Counted from the first letter of the stretch, positions 37,704-48,846 are shown. The stretch: 64,000 nucleotides of DNA from Prochlorococcus sp. AG-347-O22 (GCA_003278845.1 QCCX01000002.1:62001-126000), one strand, 5' to 3'. Notes: generated by a model not told the origin, from the letters alone. Program-made: numbers and translations.

Positions 37704-40445
37704 TTACGTAATATCATAATTTAATTTGTTATTTTCTTCTAAAGAATTTAAGACTGATTTTGCTTTTTCTATAACTTCTTTTGGGACTCCTGCTAATTTA
37801 GCTGCTTCTATGCCATAGCTTTTGTTTGAGCCCCCTTTAACAATCCTGTGGCTAAAAATTAGCTGATCGTTATTTTGTTCTACTAAAACTTGAAAATTTT
37901 GTATATTCTTATTTGAATTTTTTAAATAATTAAGCTCATGATAGTGCGTAGCAAAAATAGTATTACATTGAATTTTTTTTGCAAGATATTCACTTACTGA
38001 CCAAGCTATTGAAAGTCCATCAAAAGTAGATGTCCCTCTGCCAATCTCATCAAGTAAAACTAGTGAGCTAGAAGTTGCTTGATTTAGAATTGATGCAGTT
38101 TCAGACATTTCTACCATAAATGTTGATTGTCCAGATGATTGATCATCAACAGCCCCAATTCTTGTGAAAATCCTATCTGCAATCTTGATTTCAGCATTCT
38201 TAGCAGGAACAAAGCTACCAATTTGCGTGAGAATTTGTATTAAACCAAGTTGTCTTATAAAGCAACTTTTTCCGCTTGCATTGGGACCGGTTAATATAAT
38301 TAATTTTTGATTATCCTCAAAAGAGATATCGTTTGCTACAAACTTTTTATCACTTAACAATTGCTCTACAATTGGATTTCTTCCTGCGATAATTTTTGTA
38401 CTATTTTTTTTTATTGAATCATTTATTGGTATTAATGAAGGTTTTATAAAATTGTTTTCTACTGAAGTAATTGATAAACCAAGTAGTGCATCAAGAGATG
38501 CTATGGATTTTGCGATTGATCTTATTTGTTTTGTTTTTTCAGCAACTATATTTCTTAATTCGCAGAAAATTTCATATTCTTTTGATGAAGCTCTACTTTT
38601 TATTTGGAAAATCTTATTTTCTTTATTTTTAATTTCAGAAGTGATATACCTTTCTTCATTAGTAAGTGTTTGCCTTTTGATCCAATGTTGTGGAGCTAAA
38701 TTAACTTTTGACTTATTAATAGAAATGTAATAACCAAAATTTTTATGAAATTGAATTTTTAGGTTTGAAATTTTGCTAATTTTTCTTTCCTTTGATTCCT
38801 CTTTATTTAGCCACTCAGAGTAATCATCCATTAAATTTCTTAAACCATCTAATATATTGTCAACACCATCGTGGATCATGCCTCCTTCACTAATATTTAG
38901 AGGAGGATTTTCTACTAATTTAAAACTTATAGTATCAGCTAATTCTAAGAGTCCTTCATCAATATTTTTTAATTGATCAGTCCAATCTGGGAGATCATAT
39001 TTAAATAATTCAATTATGGATTTTAGTCTAGGTAATTTTTTTAAACCTTCAGCTATTGCAATTAAGTCTCTGGGACTTGCATGACCTGCACAAGCTCTAC
39101 CTGCTAGTCTTTCTAAATCCCCCATTGCTCTAAGTAAATTTTGGGTATCTGTACGTAATTTTTTAGATTCAAGAAAGTTTGTAATTATATTTTGTCTTTT
39201 ATAAATTTCATTAACGTTTAATAGTGGTGAATCTATCCACCTTCTTAAACACCTTGCGCCCATGCAAGTATAAGTTCTATCAATACTCCATAGTAGCGAA
39301 CCTACATAATTGTTTTCTCGTTGCGTATTTTTGATTTCTAAGTTTTTTTGAGTTTGATAATCAATAATTAATTTGTTGTGACCATATTGGATTTGTGGAA
39401 AGTCTAATGAGATTTTTAAAGAAGAATCTTTATCTAAATTTGAAGGATTAATTTTTTCTAAATAATTTAATAAACCTCCAAGTGATCTAGTTGCATTGTT
39501 TAAATTTTTAAGTCCTATTCCCTCGAGGTTTGCAATTTGGAAATAATTTTTTATTAGATAATTTGCTTCATTAATTCCAAAATTAGTCTCTTGAGAAACA
39601 GTATATGTAATTTGACTATTTCCTTTAATTAATAAATTTCTTACTGCATTGCTTCCTACAATGATTTCTGAAGAATCTAATTTAATAATTTCATCAAATA
39701 GTTTTGACAGACATTGGCCTTCTAAAGTTATTAATTCTCCTGTGCTCACATCAGCTTTTGATATACCCCATTCATAAGATTCATCTGAGTTTTCTTCTGA
39801 TAAGTAAATAGCACTAATCCAATTATTTTTCTTTGCTATCAACATCCCCTCTTCAATTACAGTTCCAGGAGTAATTATTCTTGTTATTCCTCTTTTAATT
39901 GGAGTCCCATAATTCCCAGAACTTTTTTCTAATTGATCGCATATAACCACAGAATAATTTTTTTTAATTAAATCAGCACAGTATCTTTCCATTGCATGAT
40001 GGGGAACCCCTGCCATAGGGATCTTACCAATCTCTTTGCCAGCATCTTTACTAGTAAGCGTTATTTCTAAAAGGTTAGATATTAATACAGCGTCCTCAAA
40101 GAAACATTCAAAAAAATCTCCTAATCTATAAAGTAACAACCTATCTTTATTTTCTTCTTTTAGAGTTACATAATGCTTCATTACAGGAGTTAATTTCAGT
40201 TTTGAAACTGTTTTATAGCTATAAGATTCTTCATTGATGCAAACATTTTTGTTATTTGAAATTAAATCAGTCTTGAATTTATTTATTAAATTAGTTGAAT
40301 TTTTTCTTTGTCTGGGTCTTTTTTGCGATTCTTTTTTTAAATCTTCCAAAGATAAATCTTCTGGAATTTTTGTTATTTCTTTTTGTTCATTATTATCATT
40401 ACCAATCGCAAATAAATTCTTTTGAATTATCGTATCTTCTTGCAT
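37704..40445 (-). CDS. mutS: DNA mismatch repair protein MutS with an N-terminal extension
   Basis: The 913-residue protein starts its mismatch-binding domain near residue 87 ([31 protein letters not shown]), instead of at the very N-terminus. The Phe-x-Glu mismatch wedge is FFECF. The core, clamp and ATPase domains follow, with Walker [11 protein letters not shown] near 719 and [16 protein letters not shown]. The chain ends soon after the ATPase helix pair. The first 85 residues are basic and probably disordered, and they carry QKNLF at 8-12, which fits the beta-clamp binding consensus. Such extensions exist in some cyanobacterial MutS proteins as far as I recall. Confidence 0.94.
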   Translation of the reverse strand: MQEDTIIQKNLFAIGNDNNEQKEITKIPEDLSLEDLKKESQKRPRQRKNSTNLINKFKTDLISNNKNVCINEESYSYKTVSKLKLTPVMKHYVTLKEENKDRLLLYRLGDFFECFFEDAVLISNLLEITLTSKDAGKEIGKIPMAGVPHHAMERYCADLIKKNYSVVICDQLEKSSGNYGTPIKRGITRIITPGTVIEEGMLIAKKNNWISAIYLSEENSDESYEWGISKADVSTGELITLEGQCLSKLFDEIIKLDSSEIIVGSNAVRNLLIKGNSQITYTVSQETNFGINEANYLIKNYFQIANLEGIGLKNLNNATRSLGGLLNYLEKINPSNLDKDSSLKISLDFPQIQYGHNKLIIDYQTQKNLEIKNTQRENNYVGSLLWSIDRTYTCMGARCLRRWIDSPLLNVNEIYKRQNIITNFLESKKLRTDTQNLLRAMGDLERLAGRACAGHASPRDLIAIAEGLKKLPRLKSIIELFKYDLPDWTDQLKNIDEGLLELADTISFKLVENPPLNISEGGMIHDGVDNILDGLRNLMDDYSEWLNKEESKERKISKISNLKIQFHKNFGYYISINKSKVNLAPQHWIKRQTLTNEERYITSEIKNKENKIFQIKSRASSKEYEIFCELRNIVAEKTKQIRSIAKSIASLDALLGLSITSVENNFIKPSLIPINDSIKKNSTKIIAGRNPIVEQLLSDKKFVANDISFEDNQKLIILTGPNASGKSCFIRQLGLIQILTQIGSFVPAKNAEIKIADRIFTRIGAVDDQSSGQSTFMVEMSETASILNQATSSSLVLLDEIGRGTSTFDGLSIAWSVSEYLAKKIQCNTIFATHYHELNYLKNSNKNIQNFQVLVEQNNDQLIFSHRIVKGGSNKSYGIEAAKLAGVPKEVIEKAKSVLNSLEENNKLNYDIT

Positions 40446-40557
40446 ACTTTTTTAATTCCTAAATAGATATTAGGTAGAAATTTTTTTTTTGCATTTAAAG
40501 TGGCTAAAGTATGTAAATTTTCTCCAAAAATTATCATTTTCATGAGATTATAGTACT

Positions 40558-40563
40558 TATAAT
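40558..40563 (+). promoter_or_regulatory. Candidate psbZ -10 element
   Basis: A perfect TATAAT lies 22 bp before the psbZ ATG, in the 140-bp divergent gap between mutS and psbZ. This would give a leader of about 15 nt. There is no convincing -35 hexamer at the usual spacing, which is common for photosynthesis promoters in this group. Confidence 0.45.
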
Positions 40564-40585
40564 ATTTGAAACCTAAGACTGAATT

Positions 40586-40783
40586 ATGCAGGCTGTTAAC
40601 TTTTTCTTCGTAAATGCTCTATTATTTGCTTCTTTAATTGCGGTAGTTGGAGTACCCGTTTTATATGTGACTCAACCTTCTACTGAAGAAGGACAGAGAG
40701 AAAGTAGGCGAAAAATTTATTCTATTGCTGCTGTTTGGGTTGTTTTGGTTTTTGTTACAGGGATAGTTTCTTCATTAGTTTGA
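40586..40783 (+). CDS. psbZ: Photosystem II reaction centre protein PsbZ (Ycf9)
   Basis: The 65-residue protein has two membrane helices (about 5-28 and 42-63) joined by a short polar loop with TQPSTEEGQRESRRKIY, the PsbZ layout. PsbZ is a small peripheral subunit of photosystem II near CP43 that supports its interaction with antenna and photoprotection. The length is a few residues above the usual 62. It is followed by ribH on the same strand after 49 bp. Confidence 0.93.
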   Translation: MQAVNFFFVNALLFASLIAVVGVPVLYVTQPSTEEGQRESRRKIYSIAAVWVVLVFVTGIVSSLV

Positions 40784-40832
40784 ACTTAATACCTTTTCGT
40801 GAGAGTCTATTAATATACCTAAGTAAAATTTA

Positions 40833-41309
40833 ATGGCTATTTTTGAGGGTTCTTTTACTAATGCATCTACTTTAAAAGTTGGGATTGTCATAGCAAGATT
40901 TAATGATTTAATTACAAACAAAATTCTATCTGGTTGTCTTGATTGTTTACATAGACATGGTTTAGATACTTCTGAATCAAGCAATCAAGTAGATATAGTT
41001 TGGGTCCCGGGTTCATTTGAATTGCCAATCGCAGCTAAAACCCTCATGAAAAAAAAGAGTTATGACGTTGTAATTGCTCTTGGGGCTGTGATCCGTGGCG
41101 AAACTTCCCACTATGATGTAGTTATATCTGAGGCGAGCAAAGGTATTTCGCAAGTTTCAAATGAAAATAATGTTCCAATTATTTTTGGAGTTTTAACTAC
41201 TGATACTATGCAACAGGCTTTAGAAAGAGCAGGGATTAAGAATAATCTTGGTTGGAATTATGCTTTACAAGCTATTGAGATGGGATCCTTAATTAAAAAT
41301 TTAAATTAA
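40833..41309 (+). CDS. ribH: 6,7-dimethyl-8-ribityllumazine synthase
   Basis: The 158-residue protein carries the family segments [26 protein letters not shown] (near 55-66) and [14 protein letters not shown], with the catalytic His in SHYD near 90, then FGVLTTDT. It joins the ribityl-pyrimidine to the butanone phosphate to give the riboflavin precursor, and it forms icosahedral or pentameric shells. It lies between psbZ and tRNA-Gly. Confidence 0.95.
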   Translation: MAIFEGSFTNASTLKVGIVIARFNDLITNKILSGCLDCLHRHGLDTSESSNQVDIVWVPGSFELPIAAKTLMKKKSYDVVIALGAVIRGETSHYDVVISEASKGISQVSNENNVPIIFGVLTTDTMQQALERAGIKNNLGWNYALQAIEMGSLIKNLN

Positions 41310-41370
41310 TTGAAAAAATTTAATTATTTTTATCATTGATCCCCTCTTTGAGATAAAATAATAAAGTTAT

Positions 41371-41442
41371 GCGGATGTAGCTCAGTGGTAGAGCATCTCC
41401 TTGCCAAGGAGAATGTCGAGAGTTCGAATCTCTTCATCCGCT
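41371..41442 (+). tRNA. tRNA-Gly (anticodon GCC)
   Basis: A 72-nt cloverleaf: acceptor stem GCGGATG/CATCCGC, D-loop AGCTCAGTGGTAGAGC, anticodon stem CTCCT/AGGAG with loop TTGCCAA, and T-arm GAGAGTTCGAATCTCT. The anticodon GCC reads GGC and GGU. The CCA end is not encoded, since the discriminator base is followed by TTTAATG. I see no second copy of its 3' end nearby that would mark an integrated element. Confidence 0.96.
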
Positions 41443-41487
41443 TTTAATGTTTGTATCTTTTAAAATATTTTTACAATAAATTTCGTA

Positions 41488-41919
41488 ATGACAAGAGTAA
41501 TTTCTATTGAGGATTTAAAGGGATTATTTACTAAACCTTATGGTACGGATGCGCCAACAAAACAAAAATGGGCTGAATTTTATAATGAGAATGTTATTTT
41601 TACAGACCCAACTCAGGAAACAGAGGGCTTAGATTCTTATGTTAAAGCTCAAGAAAAGCTAATTAAAAGATGTGATGATGTTTTTTTAGAAACTCATGCA
41701 ATTTCCATAACTGGGGATTATGGATTTGTTGAATGGACAATGGGTTTAAAAATTATGGGTAAAGAATTTATTTATCCAGGAACTACTCGTTTATTATTTG
41801 GTGAAAATGGATTAATCAAAGAGCAAAGAGATTACTTTGATTTTTGCGGACCAACTTTTGGACCAGTTCCTATTTTAGGGCCTTTTATAAGATGGCTTTA
41901 TAGTAAATTTGTATCTTGA
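41488..41919 (+). CDS. NTF2-like (SnoaL-type) protein of unknown function
   Basis: This 143-residue single-domain protein has the cone-fold pattern: helix KWAEFYNENVIFTDPTQETEG at about 26-46, then alternating strands ending in TTRLLFGENGLIKEQRDYFD near 107-126. The VIFTDPT element and the RDYFD strand are typical of SnoaL/DUF2358-like domains in cyanobacteria and plants. The C-terminus is hydrophobic with prolines (PVPILGPFIRWLYSKF) and may touch a membrane. Function is unknown. It follows the tRNA gene and converges on the GNAT gene. Confidence 0.75.
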   Translation: MTRVISIEDLKGLFTKPYGTDAPTKQKWAEFYNENVIFTDPTQETEGLDSYVKAQEKLIKRCDDVFLETHAISITGDYGFVEWTMGLKIMGKEFIYPGTTRLLFGENGLIKEQRDYFDFCGPTFGPVPILGPFIRWLYSKFVS

Positions 41920-41920
41920 T

Positions 41921-41940
41921 TTTGTTTCTCTAGAAACAAA
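41921..41940. terminator. Hairpin between convergent genes, probable bidirectional terminator
   Basis: TTTGTTTC and GAAACAAA form a perfect 8-bp stem with the loop TCTA, filling most of the 26-bp gap between the convergent NTF2-like and GNAT genes. The stem is AT-rich and no long T tract follows on either strand, so termination strength is uncertain. Confidence 0.45.
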
Positions 41941-41945
41941 GTGAT

Positions 41946-42401
41946 TTATATTTCACGAATCAATAAATTTTGAGAGGTAACTTCTTTAAAATCAAATTGA
42001 GAATAAAATAATTTTTTATTTGTTGTCATTAAATATAATTTTTTTGTACTTTTAATTTTTTTAGAAGATAAAAGGTTGTTTACAATTAATGTGCCAAAAC
42101 CTTTCCCTTGGTGATTTTGATCTATAACAATATCCCAAAGCACTCCGCGGTAGATCCCATCGGTTAAAGCTCTACCAAAACCAACTATTTCCTTGCCAAC
42201 CCAAAGACTTACAATAACGTCACTATTAGCAAGACATTTTTTTAGATCATTAATTGTTCTATTTTTTGCCCAAAAAGCATTGGTATCTAGTAATTTTTGT
42301 AGCTTAATTAATCCGTTCGTCGGTTTAAGATTAGGACCTAATCCAAAAACCCTTAAACCTAAAGCTCCTTTGGCATGTTGTATTAGAGATATTTCTTTCA
42401 T
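41946..42401 (-). CDS. GNAT-family N-acetyltransferase
   Basis: The 151-residue protein has the GNAT acetyl-CoA binding motif A (DIVIDQNHQGKGFGTLIVNNLL, Q/RxxGxG/A as QGKGFG near 96-107). It is preceded by the beta4 strand region GFGRALTDGIYRGVLWD and followed by a C-terminal FDFKEV-like strand. The substrate cannot be told from the sequence. It is divergent from secA with a 174-bp gap and converges on the NTF2-like gene. Confidence 0.8.
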   Translation of the reverse strand: MKEISLIQHAKGALGLRVFGLGPNLKPTNGLIKLQKLLDTNAFWAKNRTINDLKKCLANSDVIVSLWVGKEIVGFGRALTDGIYRGVLWDIVIDQNHQGKGFGTLIVNNLLSSKKIKSTKKLYLMTTNKKLFYSQFDFKEVTSQNLLIREI

Positions 42402-42532
42402 TTATTGAAAAGATTTTTGAAAAGTGATGTCAGCTAGGTTATTTTTGTGACTTCAATCTAAATACCTTAATCGATCGTTTCTATAAAATAAAGAGATAAT
42501 AGTTTTCTTCATTCTGTTGTAACGCACTAATT

Positions 42533-42538
42533 TATAAT
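42533..42538 (+). promoter_or_regulatory. Candidate secA -10 element
   Basis: A perfect TATAAT lies 37 bp before the secA ATG, in the 174-bp divergent gap. A Shine-Dalgarno-like AAGGA sits at 42562-42566, 9 bp before the start codon, which supports the chosen ATG. The -35 region is weak (CATTCT). Confidence 0.45.
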
Positions 42539-42575
42539 GTTTGTAATAAGATGAATTTTTTAAGGACTTTGACTT

Positions 42576-45407
42576 ATGCTAAAACTTTTGTTGGGAGATC
42601 CGAATACACGAAAGTTAAAGCGCTATCAACCAATAGTGGAAGAGATAAATTTTTTAGAAGAAGAAATTTCTCATTTGACTGATGATGAGCTTAGAAAAGA
42701 AACTCAAAATCTTAAATCAAATATTTCAGCAGAATTAGATTTTAAAAAACAAAAAGAACTCCTAGAAGAATTTCTTCCTAAAGCCTTTGCAATCGTAAGA
42801 GAAGCAAGTAAACGTGTTCTTGATATGAGACATTTTGATGTTCAGTTAATTGGCGGGATGGTTTTAAATGAGTGCCAAATTGCTGAGATGAAGACTGGAG
42901 AGGGAAAAACTCTTGTCGCAACATTACCTTGTTATTTAAATGCTCTTACGGGAAAAGGTGTTCATGTTGTTACTGTAAATGATTATCTAGCTAGAAGGGA
43001 CGCAGAGTGGATGGGACAAGTTCATCGTTTTTTAGGTTTATCCGTTGGTTTGATTCAGCAAGATATGAATCCAGTTGAGAGAAAGAAAAATTATGATTGT
43101 GATATAACTTATGCCACAAATTCAGAATTAGGATTTGATTATTTAAGAGATAATATGGCTACCGATATTAGTGAGGTAGTTCAAAGAAAATTTAATTATT
43201 GCGTAATTGATGAGGTTGACTCAATATTAATTGATGAAGCAAGAACGCCTCTAATCATTTCTGGCCAAGTTGAAAGACCACAAGAAAAATATCAAAAAGC
43301 TGCAGAATTGTCTCTGGCATTAATCAAAGCAAAAGAATTAAGTAAAGATGGTATTGATCCAGAAGGTGATTATGAAGTGGATGAAAAACAGAGAAGTTGT
43401 ATATTAACTGATCAGGGTTTTGCAAAATGTGAAGAGTATTTGGGAGTTAATGATTTATATAATCCTCAAGATCCTTGGGCGCATTATATAACTAACGCTT
43501 TAAAAGCTAAAGAATTATTTGTTAAAGATGTGAATTATATTATTAAGAATGATGAGGCTGTGATAGTAGATGAATTTACTGGTAGGGTGATGCCAGGAAG
43601 GCGTTGGAGTGATGGACAGCATCAGGCAATAGAAGCAAAAGAGAGTCTTAAAATTCAGCCTGAGACCCAAACATTAGCATCCATAACTTATCAGAATTTT
43701 TTCCTTTTATATCCTGGTTTAGCAGGAATGACGGGAACTGCAAAAACTGAGGAGGTTGAATTTGAAAAAACTTATAAATTAGAATCAACAGTTATACCCA
43801 CAAATCAAATAAGAAAGAGAAAAGATTGGTCTGATCAAGTATTTAAGACAGAGATTGGTAAATGGAAAGCCGTTGCTAAAGAAACTGCACAAATTCATAG
43901 AGATGGCAGACCTGTTTTAGTCGGTACAACAAGTGTTGAAAAAAGTGAATTATTAAGTTCACTATTATCTCAAGAAAAAATCCCCCACAATTTGTTAAAT
44001 GCTAAGCCAGAGAACGTTGAACGTGAGGCAGAAATTGTTGCTCAGGCAGGAAGAGCAGGTGCTGTTACTATTGCGACAAATATGGCTGGAAGGGGAACAG
44101 ATATAATTCTTGGCGGTAACAGTGATTATATGGCGAGGCTTAAATTAAAAGAAATTTTAATTCCTTTGCTGGTAAAACCTGATAATGAGCATAAGCCACC
44201 AATCCCTAAACAAAGAAATTCAAAATCTAAGGGCGGTTTTTCTACAAAAGCTGGTTCAAATTTAAAAAAGAACATTTCAATTTCTTCAACTAGTCTTTTC
44301 CCTTGCAAGCTTGATGAGGCAATTGAAAAAAAACTTTCTCTTTTATCTGATGAACTTGTCAAAAATTGGGGAGATAGACAGCTTACTGTCTTGGAACTTG
44401 ATGATAGGATAGCTACAGCTGCAGAAAAAGCACCAACTGACGATAGTTTGATAAAGCTTTTGAGAAAATCTTTATCCGATGTGAAAAAAGAATATGAAAA
44501 AGTTTTGATTCATGAAGAAGAAAAAGTAAGACAAGCTGGCGGTTTACATGTTATTGGTACTGAGAGACATGAATCAAGAAGAGTCGATAATCAACTTAGA
44601 GGAAGAGCAGGAAGACAAGGAGATCGTGGAAGTACAAGATTCTTTTTATCTTTAGAAGATAATTTATTAAGGATTTTTGGAGGCGATAGAGTAGCAAATC
44701 TAATGAATGCGTTTAGGGTTGATGAAGATATGCCTATTGAGTCAGGGATGCTTACTAGGTCTCTAGAAAGTGCTCAAAAGAAAGTTGAAACCTACTATTA
44801 CGATATTAGAAAACAAGTGTTTGAATATGATGAGGTAATGAATAATCAAAGAAAAGCAGTTTATAGCGAAAGACTAAGAGTATTGAAAGGAATTGATTTA
44901 AAGAGACAAGTAATAGGTTATGGAGAAAGAACAATGCGTGAAATTGTAGATGCTTATATTAATCCTGATCTTCCTCCTGAAGAATGGAATATTGATCAAT
45001 TAATCTCTAAAGTCAAAGAATTTATATATTTATTGGATGATCTAAAACCTGATGATATTGAATTACTGTCAATAGAAGAATTAAAAAACTATCTTCAAGA
45101 GCAGTTGCGAGTAGCTTATGACTTAAAGGAATCACAAATAGAAAAAATTCGTCCTGGATTAATGAGAGAAGCTGAAAGGTTTTTCATTTTGCAGCAAATC
45201 GATAATTTATGGCGAGAACATCTTCAATCCATGGATTCCTTGAGAGAATCAGTAGGATTAAGAGGTTATGGTCAAAAAGATCCTTTAATCGAATATAAAA
45301 ATGAAGGGTATGACATGTTTCTAGAAATGATGACTAATATGAGACGAAATGTTATTTATTCAATGTTTATGTTTCAACCGAAAACTGACGTTAATGAAAA
45401 AAATTAA
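42576..45407 (+). CDS. secA: Preprotein translocase ATPase SecA
   Basis: The 943-residue motor has Walker A in [14 protein letters not shown] near 105-118 and the DEVD box in [19 protein letters not shown]. It also has the preprotein cross-linking domain, the [23 protein letters not shown] helicase motif and a helical scaffold. A polar insertion of about 80 residues after [13 protein letters not shown] is usual in cyanobacteria and plastids. The C-terminus ends at [11 protein letters not shown] and lacks the zinc-binding SecB-interaction tail of Escherichia coli, which fits the absence of SecB in cyanobacteria. It drives export through SecYEG. Confidence 0.97.
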   Translation: MLKLLLGDPNTRKLKRYQPIVEEINFLEEEISHLTDDELRKETQNLKSNISAELDFKKQKELLEEFLPKAFAIVREASKRVLDMRHFDVQLIGGMVLNECQIAEMKTGEGKTLVATLPCYLNALTGKGVHVVTVNDYLARRDAEWMGQVHRFLGLSVGLIQQDMNPVERKKNYDCDITYATNSELGFDYLRDNMATDISEVVQRKFNYCVIDEVDSILIDEARTPLIISGQVERPQEKYQKAAELSLALIKAKELSKDGIDPEGDYEVDEKQRSCILTDQGFAKCEEYLGVNDLYNPQDPWAHYITNALKAKELFVKDVNYIIKNDEAVIVDEFTGRVMPGRRWSDGQHQAIEAKESLKIQPETQTLASITYQNFFLLYPGLAGMTGTAKTEEVEFEKTYKLESTVIPTNQIRKRKDWSDQVFKTEIGKWKAVAKETAQIHRDGRPVLVGTTSVEKSELLSSLLSQEKIPHNLLNAKPENVEREAEIVAQAGRAGAVTIATNMAGRGTDIILGGNSDYMARLKLKEILIPLLVKPDNEHKPPIPKQRNSKSKGGFSTKAGSNLKKNISISSTSLFPCKLDEAIEKKLSLLSDELVKNWGDRQLTVLELDDRIATAAEKAPTDDSLIKLLRKSLSDVKKEYEKVLIHEEEKVRQAGGLHVIGTERHESRRVDNQLRGRAGRQGDRGSTRFFLSLEDNLLRIFGGDRVANLMNAFRVDEDMPIESGMLTRSLESAQKKVETYYYDIRKQVFEYDEVMNNQRKAVYSERLRVLKGIDLKRQVIGYGERTMREIVDAYINPDLPPEEWNIDQLISKVKEFIYLLDDLKPDDIELLSIEELKNYLQEQLRVAYDLKESQIEKIRPGLMREAERFFILQQIDNLWREHLQSMDSLRESVGLRGYGQKDPLIEYKNEGYDMFLEMMTNMRRNVIYSMFMFQPKTDVNEKN

Positions 45408-45420
45408 ATCAATATTTAAT
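45403..45420. terminator. Short AT-only hairpin between convergent secA and cysE
   Basis: ATTAAAT and ATTTAAT form a 7-bp stem around CAAT. The stem contains the secA stop codon on one strand and the cysE stop codon on the other. A pure A/T stem is weak, so a terminator role is only possible. Confidence 0.25.
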
Positions 45421-46153
45421 CATCTCCAAGAAATTCAAAAATTTCTTTGTCTTTAAGATTTTGCGAATCACCGAGTTTAGAAATATCAATATCTTCTGAG
45501 CTGGCTATACATTGTAGAGTTTTTTGTAATTTAAGAATTTCATTTTCAAGAGAATCTATTCTATCCATTAAATTTTTTATCACATTAGCTTCTGCATCTG
45601 GTAAGGCAGAATGAGCTAATGGATTTACATTGACGCCACTTTGATGCACTACCCTGCCAGGAACTCCAACCACAGTACTGTTCCCCTCTACATTTCGAAC
45701 AACTACTGAGCCTGCACCAATGCGGGTATTTGGTCCTACCGTGATGGATCCAAGAACTTTTGCACCTGCACCGACTACAACATTTTCCAATAAGGTTGGG
45801 TGTCTTTTGCCATGACTTTTACCGGTACCTCCTAATGTCACTCCCTGATAAAGCAGACAGTTATTTCCTATCTCAGCTGTTTCACCAATTACTACTCCCA
45901 TTCCATGGTCTATGAAAACTCTTTTACCAATTTTTGCCCCAGGATGGATTTCAATCCCTGTTGTTAGCCTATTAAGATGACTGAGTAAGCGCGGAATCAA
46001 AGGGATCTTCAATAGCCATAATTTATGCGTAAACCTATGAATTACTATTGATTGAAAGCCTGGATAGCAAAGAAATATCTCGATTATTCCTCTAGCTGCA
46101 GGATCTCTCTCCCTGATAATTTCTATATCTGATTTAAAAGTTTTCAGTACCAT
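45416..46153 (-). CDS. cysE: Serine O-acetyltransferase
   Basis: The 245-residue protein has the SATase N-terminal helical domain (DIEIIRERDPAARG near 9-22). A left-handed beta-helix of hexapeptide repeats follows, including GIEIHPGAKIGKRVFIDHGMGVVIGETAEIG and GVTLGGTGKSHGKRHPT. It makes O-acetylserine for cysteine synthesis. The C-terminal tail is longer than in Escherichia coli and ends in acidic residues (FLGDD), without the C-terminal Ile that binds cysteine synthase in the enterobacterial complex. It starts 3 bp after the GntR-type regulator gene, so they are probably co-transcribed. Confidence 0.94.
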   Translation of the reverse strand: MVLKTFKSDIEIIRERDPAARGIIEIFLCYPGFQSIVIHRFTHKLWLLKIPLIPRLLSHLNRLTTGIEIHPGAKIGKRVFIDHGMGVVIGETAEIGNNCLLYQGVTLGGTGKSHGKRHPTLLENVVVGAGAKVLGSITVGPNTRIGAGSVVVRNVEGNSTVVGVPGRVVHQSGVNVNPLAHSALPDAEANVIKNLMDRIDSLENEILKLQKTLQCIASSEDIDISKLGDSQNLKDKEIFEFLGDD

Positions 46154-46156
46154 GGT

Positions 46157-47143
46157 CTAATTAATAACTCCTATTTCTTTTTTTAATTGATTTATTGTTT
46201 CGATACTTAAGTAATTTTTAGCACATATTATTTGAGGTAATCTCATCAATTGAGAACGATTTTTTAATAATGTGTTTTCTATAACTGATAAACTAGGTCC
46301 GTCACAAATTATTTGGTTTGAAGCCTTTAAGAGTGATAGTAATCTACTATTATTATCCGAGATTGCTGTCATAAGAATTAATTCACTACCACGCATGCTG
46401 TGTATAATAACTTCTGCTGCTCTCAATAAACCAGGACTTATACTAACAATACCCACACAACTTCCAGCATTTAATTCCTTGAGGATTTTCAATTCCTTTT
46501 GAAAGTCGCTCAAGTCAACTGCAATAGCGCGAACTCCATGTTGCTTAGCAACTTTTTCTAGAGGCTGCAAAAAATATCTGCTTGTGACAATAGTACCATT
46601 ATTTGAGTTGCTCAAAATTTTTTCTAATTCTTCCATAGGAACAACTTCTACTGGTACATTAATTGTTCCAGAAAGGTCTTCTGCTATTAGCATAGAAGCA
46701 CCAATATCCTCTCTAGGAGTACTGACTATGATCCTTGATCCGCACTTAATACGCCAATCAATTTCATTGGTCAATATATCTCTCGTCTCTTGTAGAGTGC
46801 ATCCCAGACTTATTAAGTTGTCAATAACCTTCTTTGCTTCTTGATCTGGCGCTTTACTTATTTTATTTTTTGAATAAAATGATTTTTTAAATTCTTTTTT
46901 AGTAAGATTATCTCTTACGTAGATACCCGATCCAGCTATTGCTTCAACAACCCCATCAATTTCAAGTTGTCTATAAACTTTGCTTATAGTATTTCGATGG
47001 AGTCCAGTCTGCATTGCAAGTTGCCTAGTACTGGGAAGTCTGTGTCCAGGAGGATAATGTCTTGCTGCAATTGCAAAACAAATTTGATTATATAGTTGTG
47101 TAGATGCTGGGATATCACTTTCTTGTTGAATATGGAATCTCAC
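46157..47143 (-). CDS. GntR-family transcriptional regulator
   Basis: The 328-residue protein has an N-terminal winged helix (TQLYNQICFAIAARHYPPGHRLPSTRQLAMQTGLHRNTISKVYRQLEIDG region at about 16-65). The typical GntR pattern is RLPSTRQLA...NTISKVYRQLE. The C-terminal part resembles neither FCD nor UTRA domains clearly. It looks like an alpha/beta ligand-binding fold (GTIVTSRYFLQPLEK, CVGIVSISPGLLRAAEVI). The ligand is unknown. It sits between infC and cysE on the same strand, 3 bp before cysE, which makes sulfur or amino acid control a reasonable guess but no more. Confidence 0.85.
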   Translation of the reverse strand: MRFHIQQESDIPASTQLYNQICFAIAARHYPPGHRLPSTRQLAMQTGLHRNTISKVYRQLEIDGVVEAIAGSGIYVRDNLTKKEFKKSFYSKNKISKAPDQEAKKVIDNLISLGCTLQETRDILTNEIDWRIKCGSRIIVSTPREDIGASMLIAEDLSGTINVPVEVVPMEELEKILSNSNNGTIVTSRYFLQPLEKVAKQHGVRAIAVDLSDFQKELKILKELNAGSCVGIVSISPGLLRAAEVIIHSMRGSELILMTAISDNNSRLLSLLKASNQIICDGPSLSVIENTLLKNRSQLMRLPQIICAKNYLSIETINQLKKEIGVIN

Positions 47144-47221
47144 TAGCTATAAATCCTGACTAATTTACTTTCGAACATAGTGACAATTTAACATTCGTCA
47201 TATCTAATATTAGCAACTTTT

Positions 47222-47794
47222 TCAGCCTTCATCTTTTTTAATAAGAGGAGTTTTTCGAGGGCTTAAAAACATAATCATGTTTCTTCCTTCTCTTTTTGGT
47301 TTTTGTTGAACTTCTGATTGCTCTTCTAAATCATTAGCCATTTTTAAAAGAAGTGTTTCAGCTAAATTTGAGTGTTGAATTTCTCTACCCCTAAAAATTA
47401 CAGTACATTTTACTTTGTCTCCTGATTTTAAAAATCTAGTAGCTTGACCTATGCGGACATCATAATCATGCTTGTCAATTTTGTACCTCATTTTTACTTC
47501 TTTAACTTCTGTTTGATGAGATTTTTTCCTTGCTTCTTTAGCTTTCTTTTCTTGTTCAAATTTATATTTTCCGTAGTCCATTATCCTACAAACAGGAGGA
47601 TTTGCTTTTTCGCTCACCAAAACTAAATCAAGTTCTCTTTGAGATGCTATTTCTAATGCTTTTAATCTATCTATGACACCTAATTGTTTTCCATCTGAAT
47701 CAACGACTCTCAATTGAGGGTATTTTATTCTTTCATTTATATTTGGTAGCTCTCTAACTGGAGCTCGTCTGTCAAAGCGTGGGCGTGGGGGCAT
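47222..47794 (-). CDS. infC: Translation initiation factor IF-3
   Basis: The 190-residue protein has the IF-3 N-domain ([24 protein letters not shown] near 18-41), the lysine-rich linker ([17 protein letters not shown]) and the C-domain ([25 protein letters not shown]). It starts with a normal ATG, not the AUU used for autoregulation in Escherichia coli. IF-3 keeps 30S subunits free and checks start codons. It lies between miaA (52 bp upstream) and the GntR-type gene. Confidence 0.96.
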   Translation of the reverse strand: MPPRPRFDRRAPVRELPNINERIKYPQLRVVDSDGKQLGVIDRLKALEIASQRELDLVLVSEKANPPVCRIMDYGKYKFEQEKKAKEARKKSHQTEVKEVKMRYKIDKHDYDVRIGQATRFLKSGDKVKCTVIFRGREIQHSNLAETLLLKMANDLEEQSEVQQKPKREGRNMIMFLSPRKTPLIKKDEG

Positions 47795-47846
47795 TCAGTT
47801 AATTAAATAAATTGATTGGATGATGAACAAAATCTATTTTATAAAG

Positions 47847-48746
47847 TTAGCTTAAAAAAGACTCTATCTTAATTATTGCATCTTTTAGCAGGTTTTTGTT
47901 ATTCAGCCAAAGAGGATTATTTTTATTACGAAACCAAGTTTTTTGTCTTTTGGCAAATTGGATTGTTTTTGACGCAGTTAACTCAATCGCTTTGTCAATT
48001 GTTGAAAGGTTATCTAAAACATTCCTAGCTTCTCGATAACCAATAGTTTCTAATATTGGCAAATCAAATCCGTATTTAGAGATAATGTGGTCTGTCTCCT
48101 CAATAATTCCAGATAAAAACATATTTTTTGTTCTTTGAAAAATTCTTTCTTTTAAATTCTCTCTATCTAATCCAAGCTCTAGGATTTTCCATTGAGGCGG
48201 TTTTTGAACTTTCAGAGTTGACAACGGTTTACCTGTCACATAGAAGACTTCTAAAGCTCTTATTGTTCTAATATGGTCAGCAAAATTGATTTTTTTTGTT
48301 GATAATGGATCACAATTTTTTAACAGGTCCCAACATTTTTCTTGACCAAGTTCTTCTAATTGTCTTCTGAAATTATTTTGTGGAGGGACATCTGGCACAA
48401 AAAATCCTTTTGTTATTGAGTTCATATACAACCCACTTCCTCCAACAAGAAAAGGTAAATAATCTTGTTTAATTTCTCCTTTAATAGATTTTTGAGCAAT
48501 TTCTTGAAATTGTTTTACATTAATTGGATTGATTGGTTCTTCAATATCTATTAAAAAATGTTTTATTTTTTTTTGTTGGATTTTAGTTGGCTTGGCTGTT
48601 CCAATATCCATTGACTTATAAATTTGCCTTGAATCGATATTGTGTATACATGTTTTCAAATAGTCTGCAATTTCAATAGCTAATTCTGTTTTGCCACTTG
48701 CAGTAGGCCCAATTAAAATTATTACATGAGGTAGAGACGAAGACAT
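47847..48746 (-). CDS. miaA: tRNA dimethylallyltransferase
   Basis: The 299-residue protein has the P-loop GPTASGKT at 13-20, [17 protein letters not shown] near 38-54 and [14 protein letters not shown] near 101-114. The C-terminal RQKTWFRN is also typical. It isopentenylates A37 of tRNAs reading U-starting codons, before MiaB thiomethylation. It is divergent from gyrB, with 148 bp between starts, and leads the run miaA > infC > gntR-type > cysE. Confidence 0.95.
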   Translation of the reverse strand: MSSSLPHVIILIGPTASGKTELAIEIADYLKTCIHNIDSRQIYKSMDIGTAKPTKIQQKKIKHFLIDIEEPINPINVKQFQEIAQKSIKGEIKQDYLPFLVGGSGLYMNSITKGFFVPDVPPQNNFRRQLEELGQEKCWDLLKNCDPLSTKKINFADHIRTIRALEVFYVTGKPLSTLKVQKPPQWKILELGLDRENLKERIFQRTKNMFLSGIIEETDHIISKYGFDLPILETIGYREARNVLDNLSTIDKAIELTASKTIQFAKRQKTWFRNKNNPLWLNNKNLLKDAIIKIESFLS

Positions 48747-48846
48747 ATGAATTTCTGAAGAAAAAAATATTGGCTATATAATTAAAGTGATTAAATTTTT
48801 CATCGACTTCGAGCCTATATCTTATTGCGGTGGTAAGTTGAATGAA

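Noticed and set aside
41371..41442. tRNA-Gly as a possible attachment site for an island
   Set aside because: tRNA genes often flank islands in Prochlorococcus, but I see no partial duplicate of the tRNA 3' end, no integrase, and only ordinary core genes on both sides.
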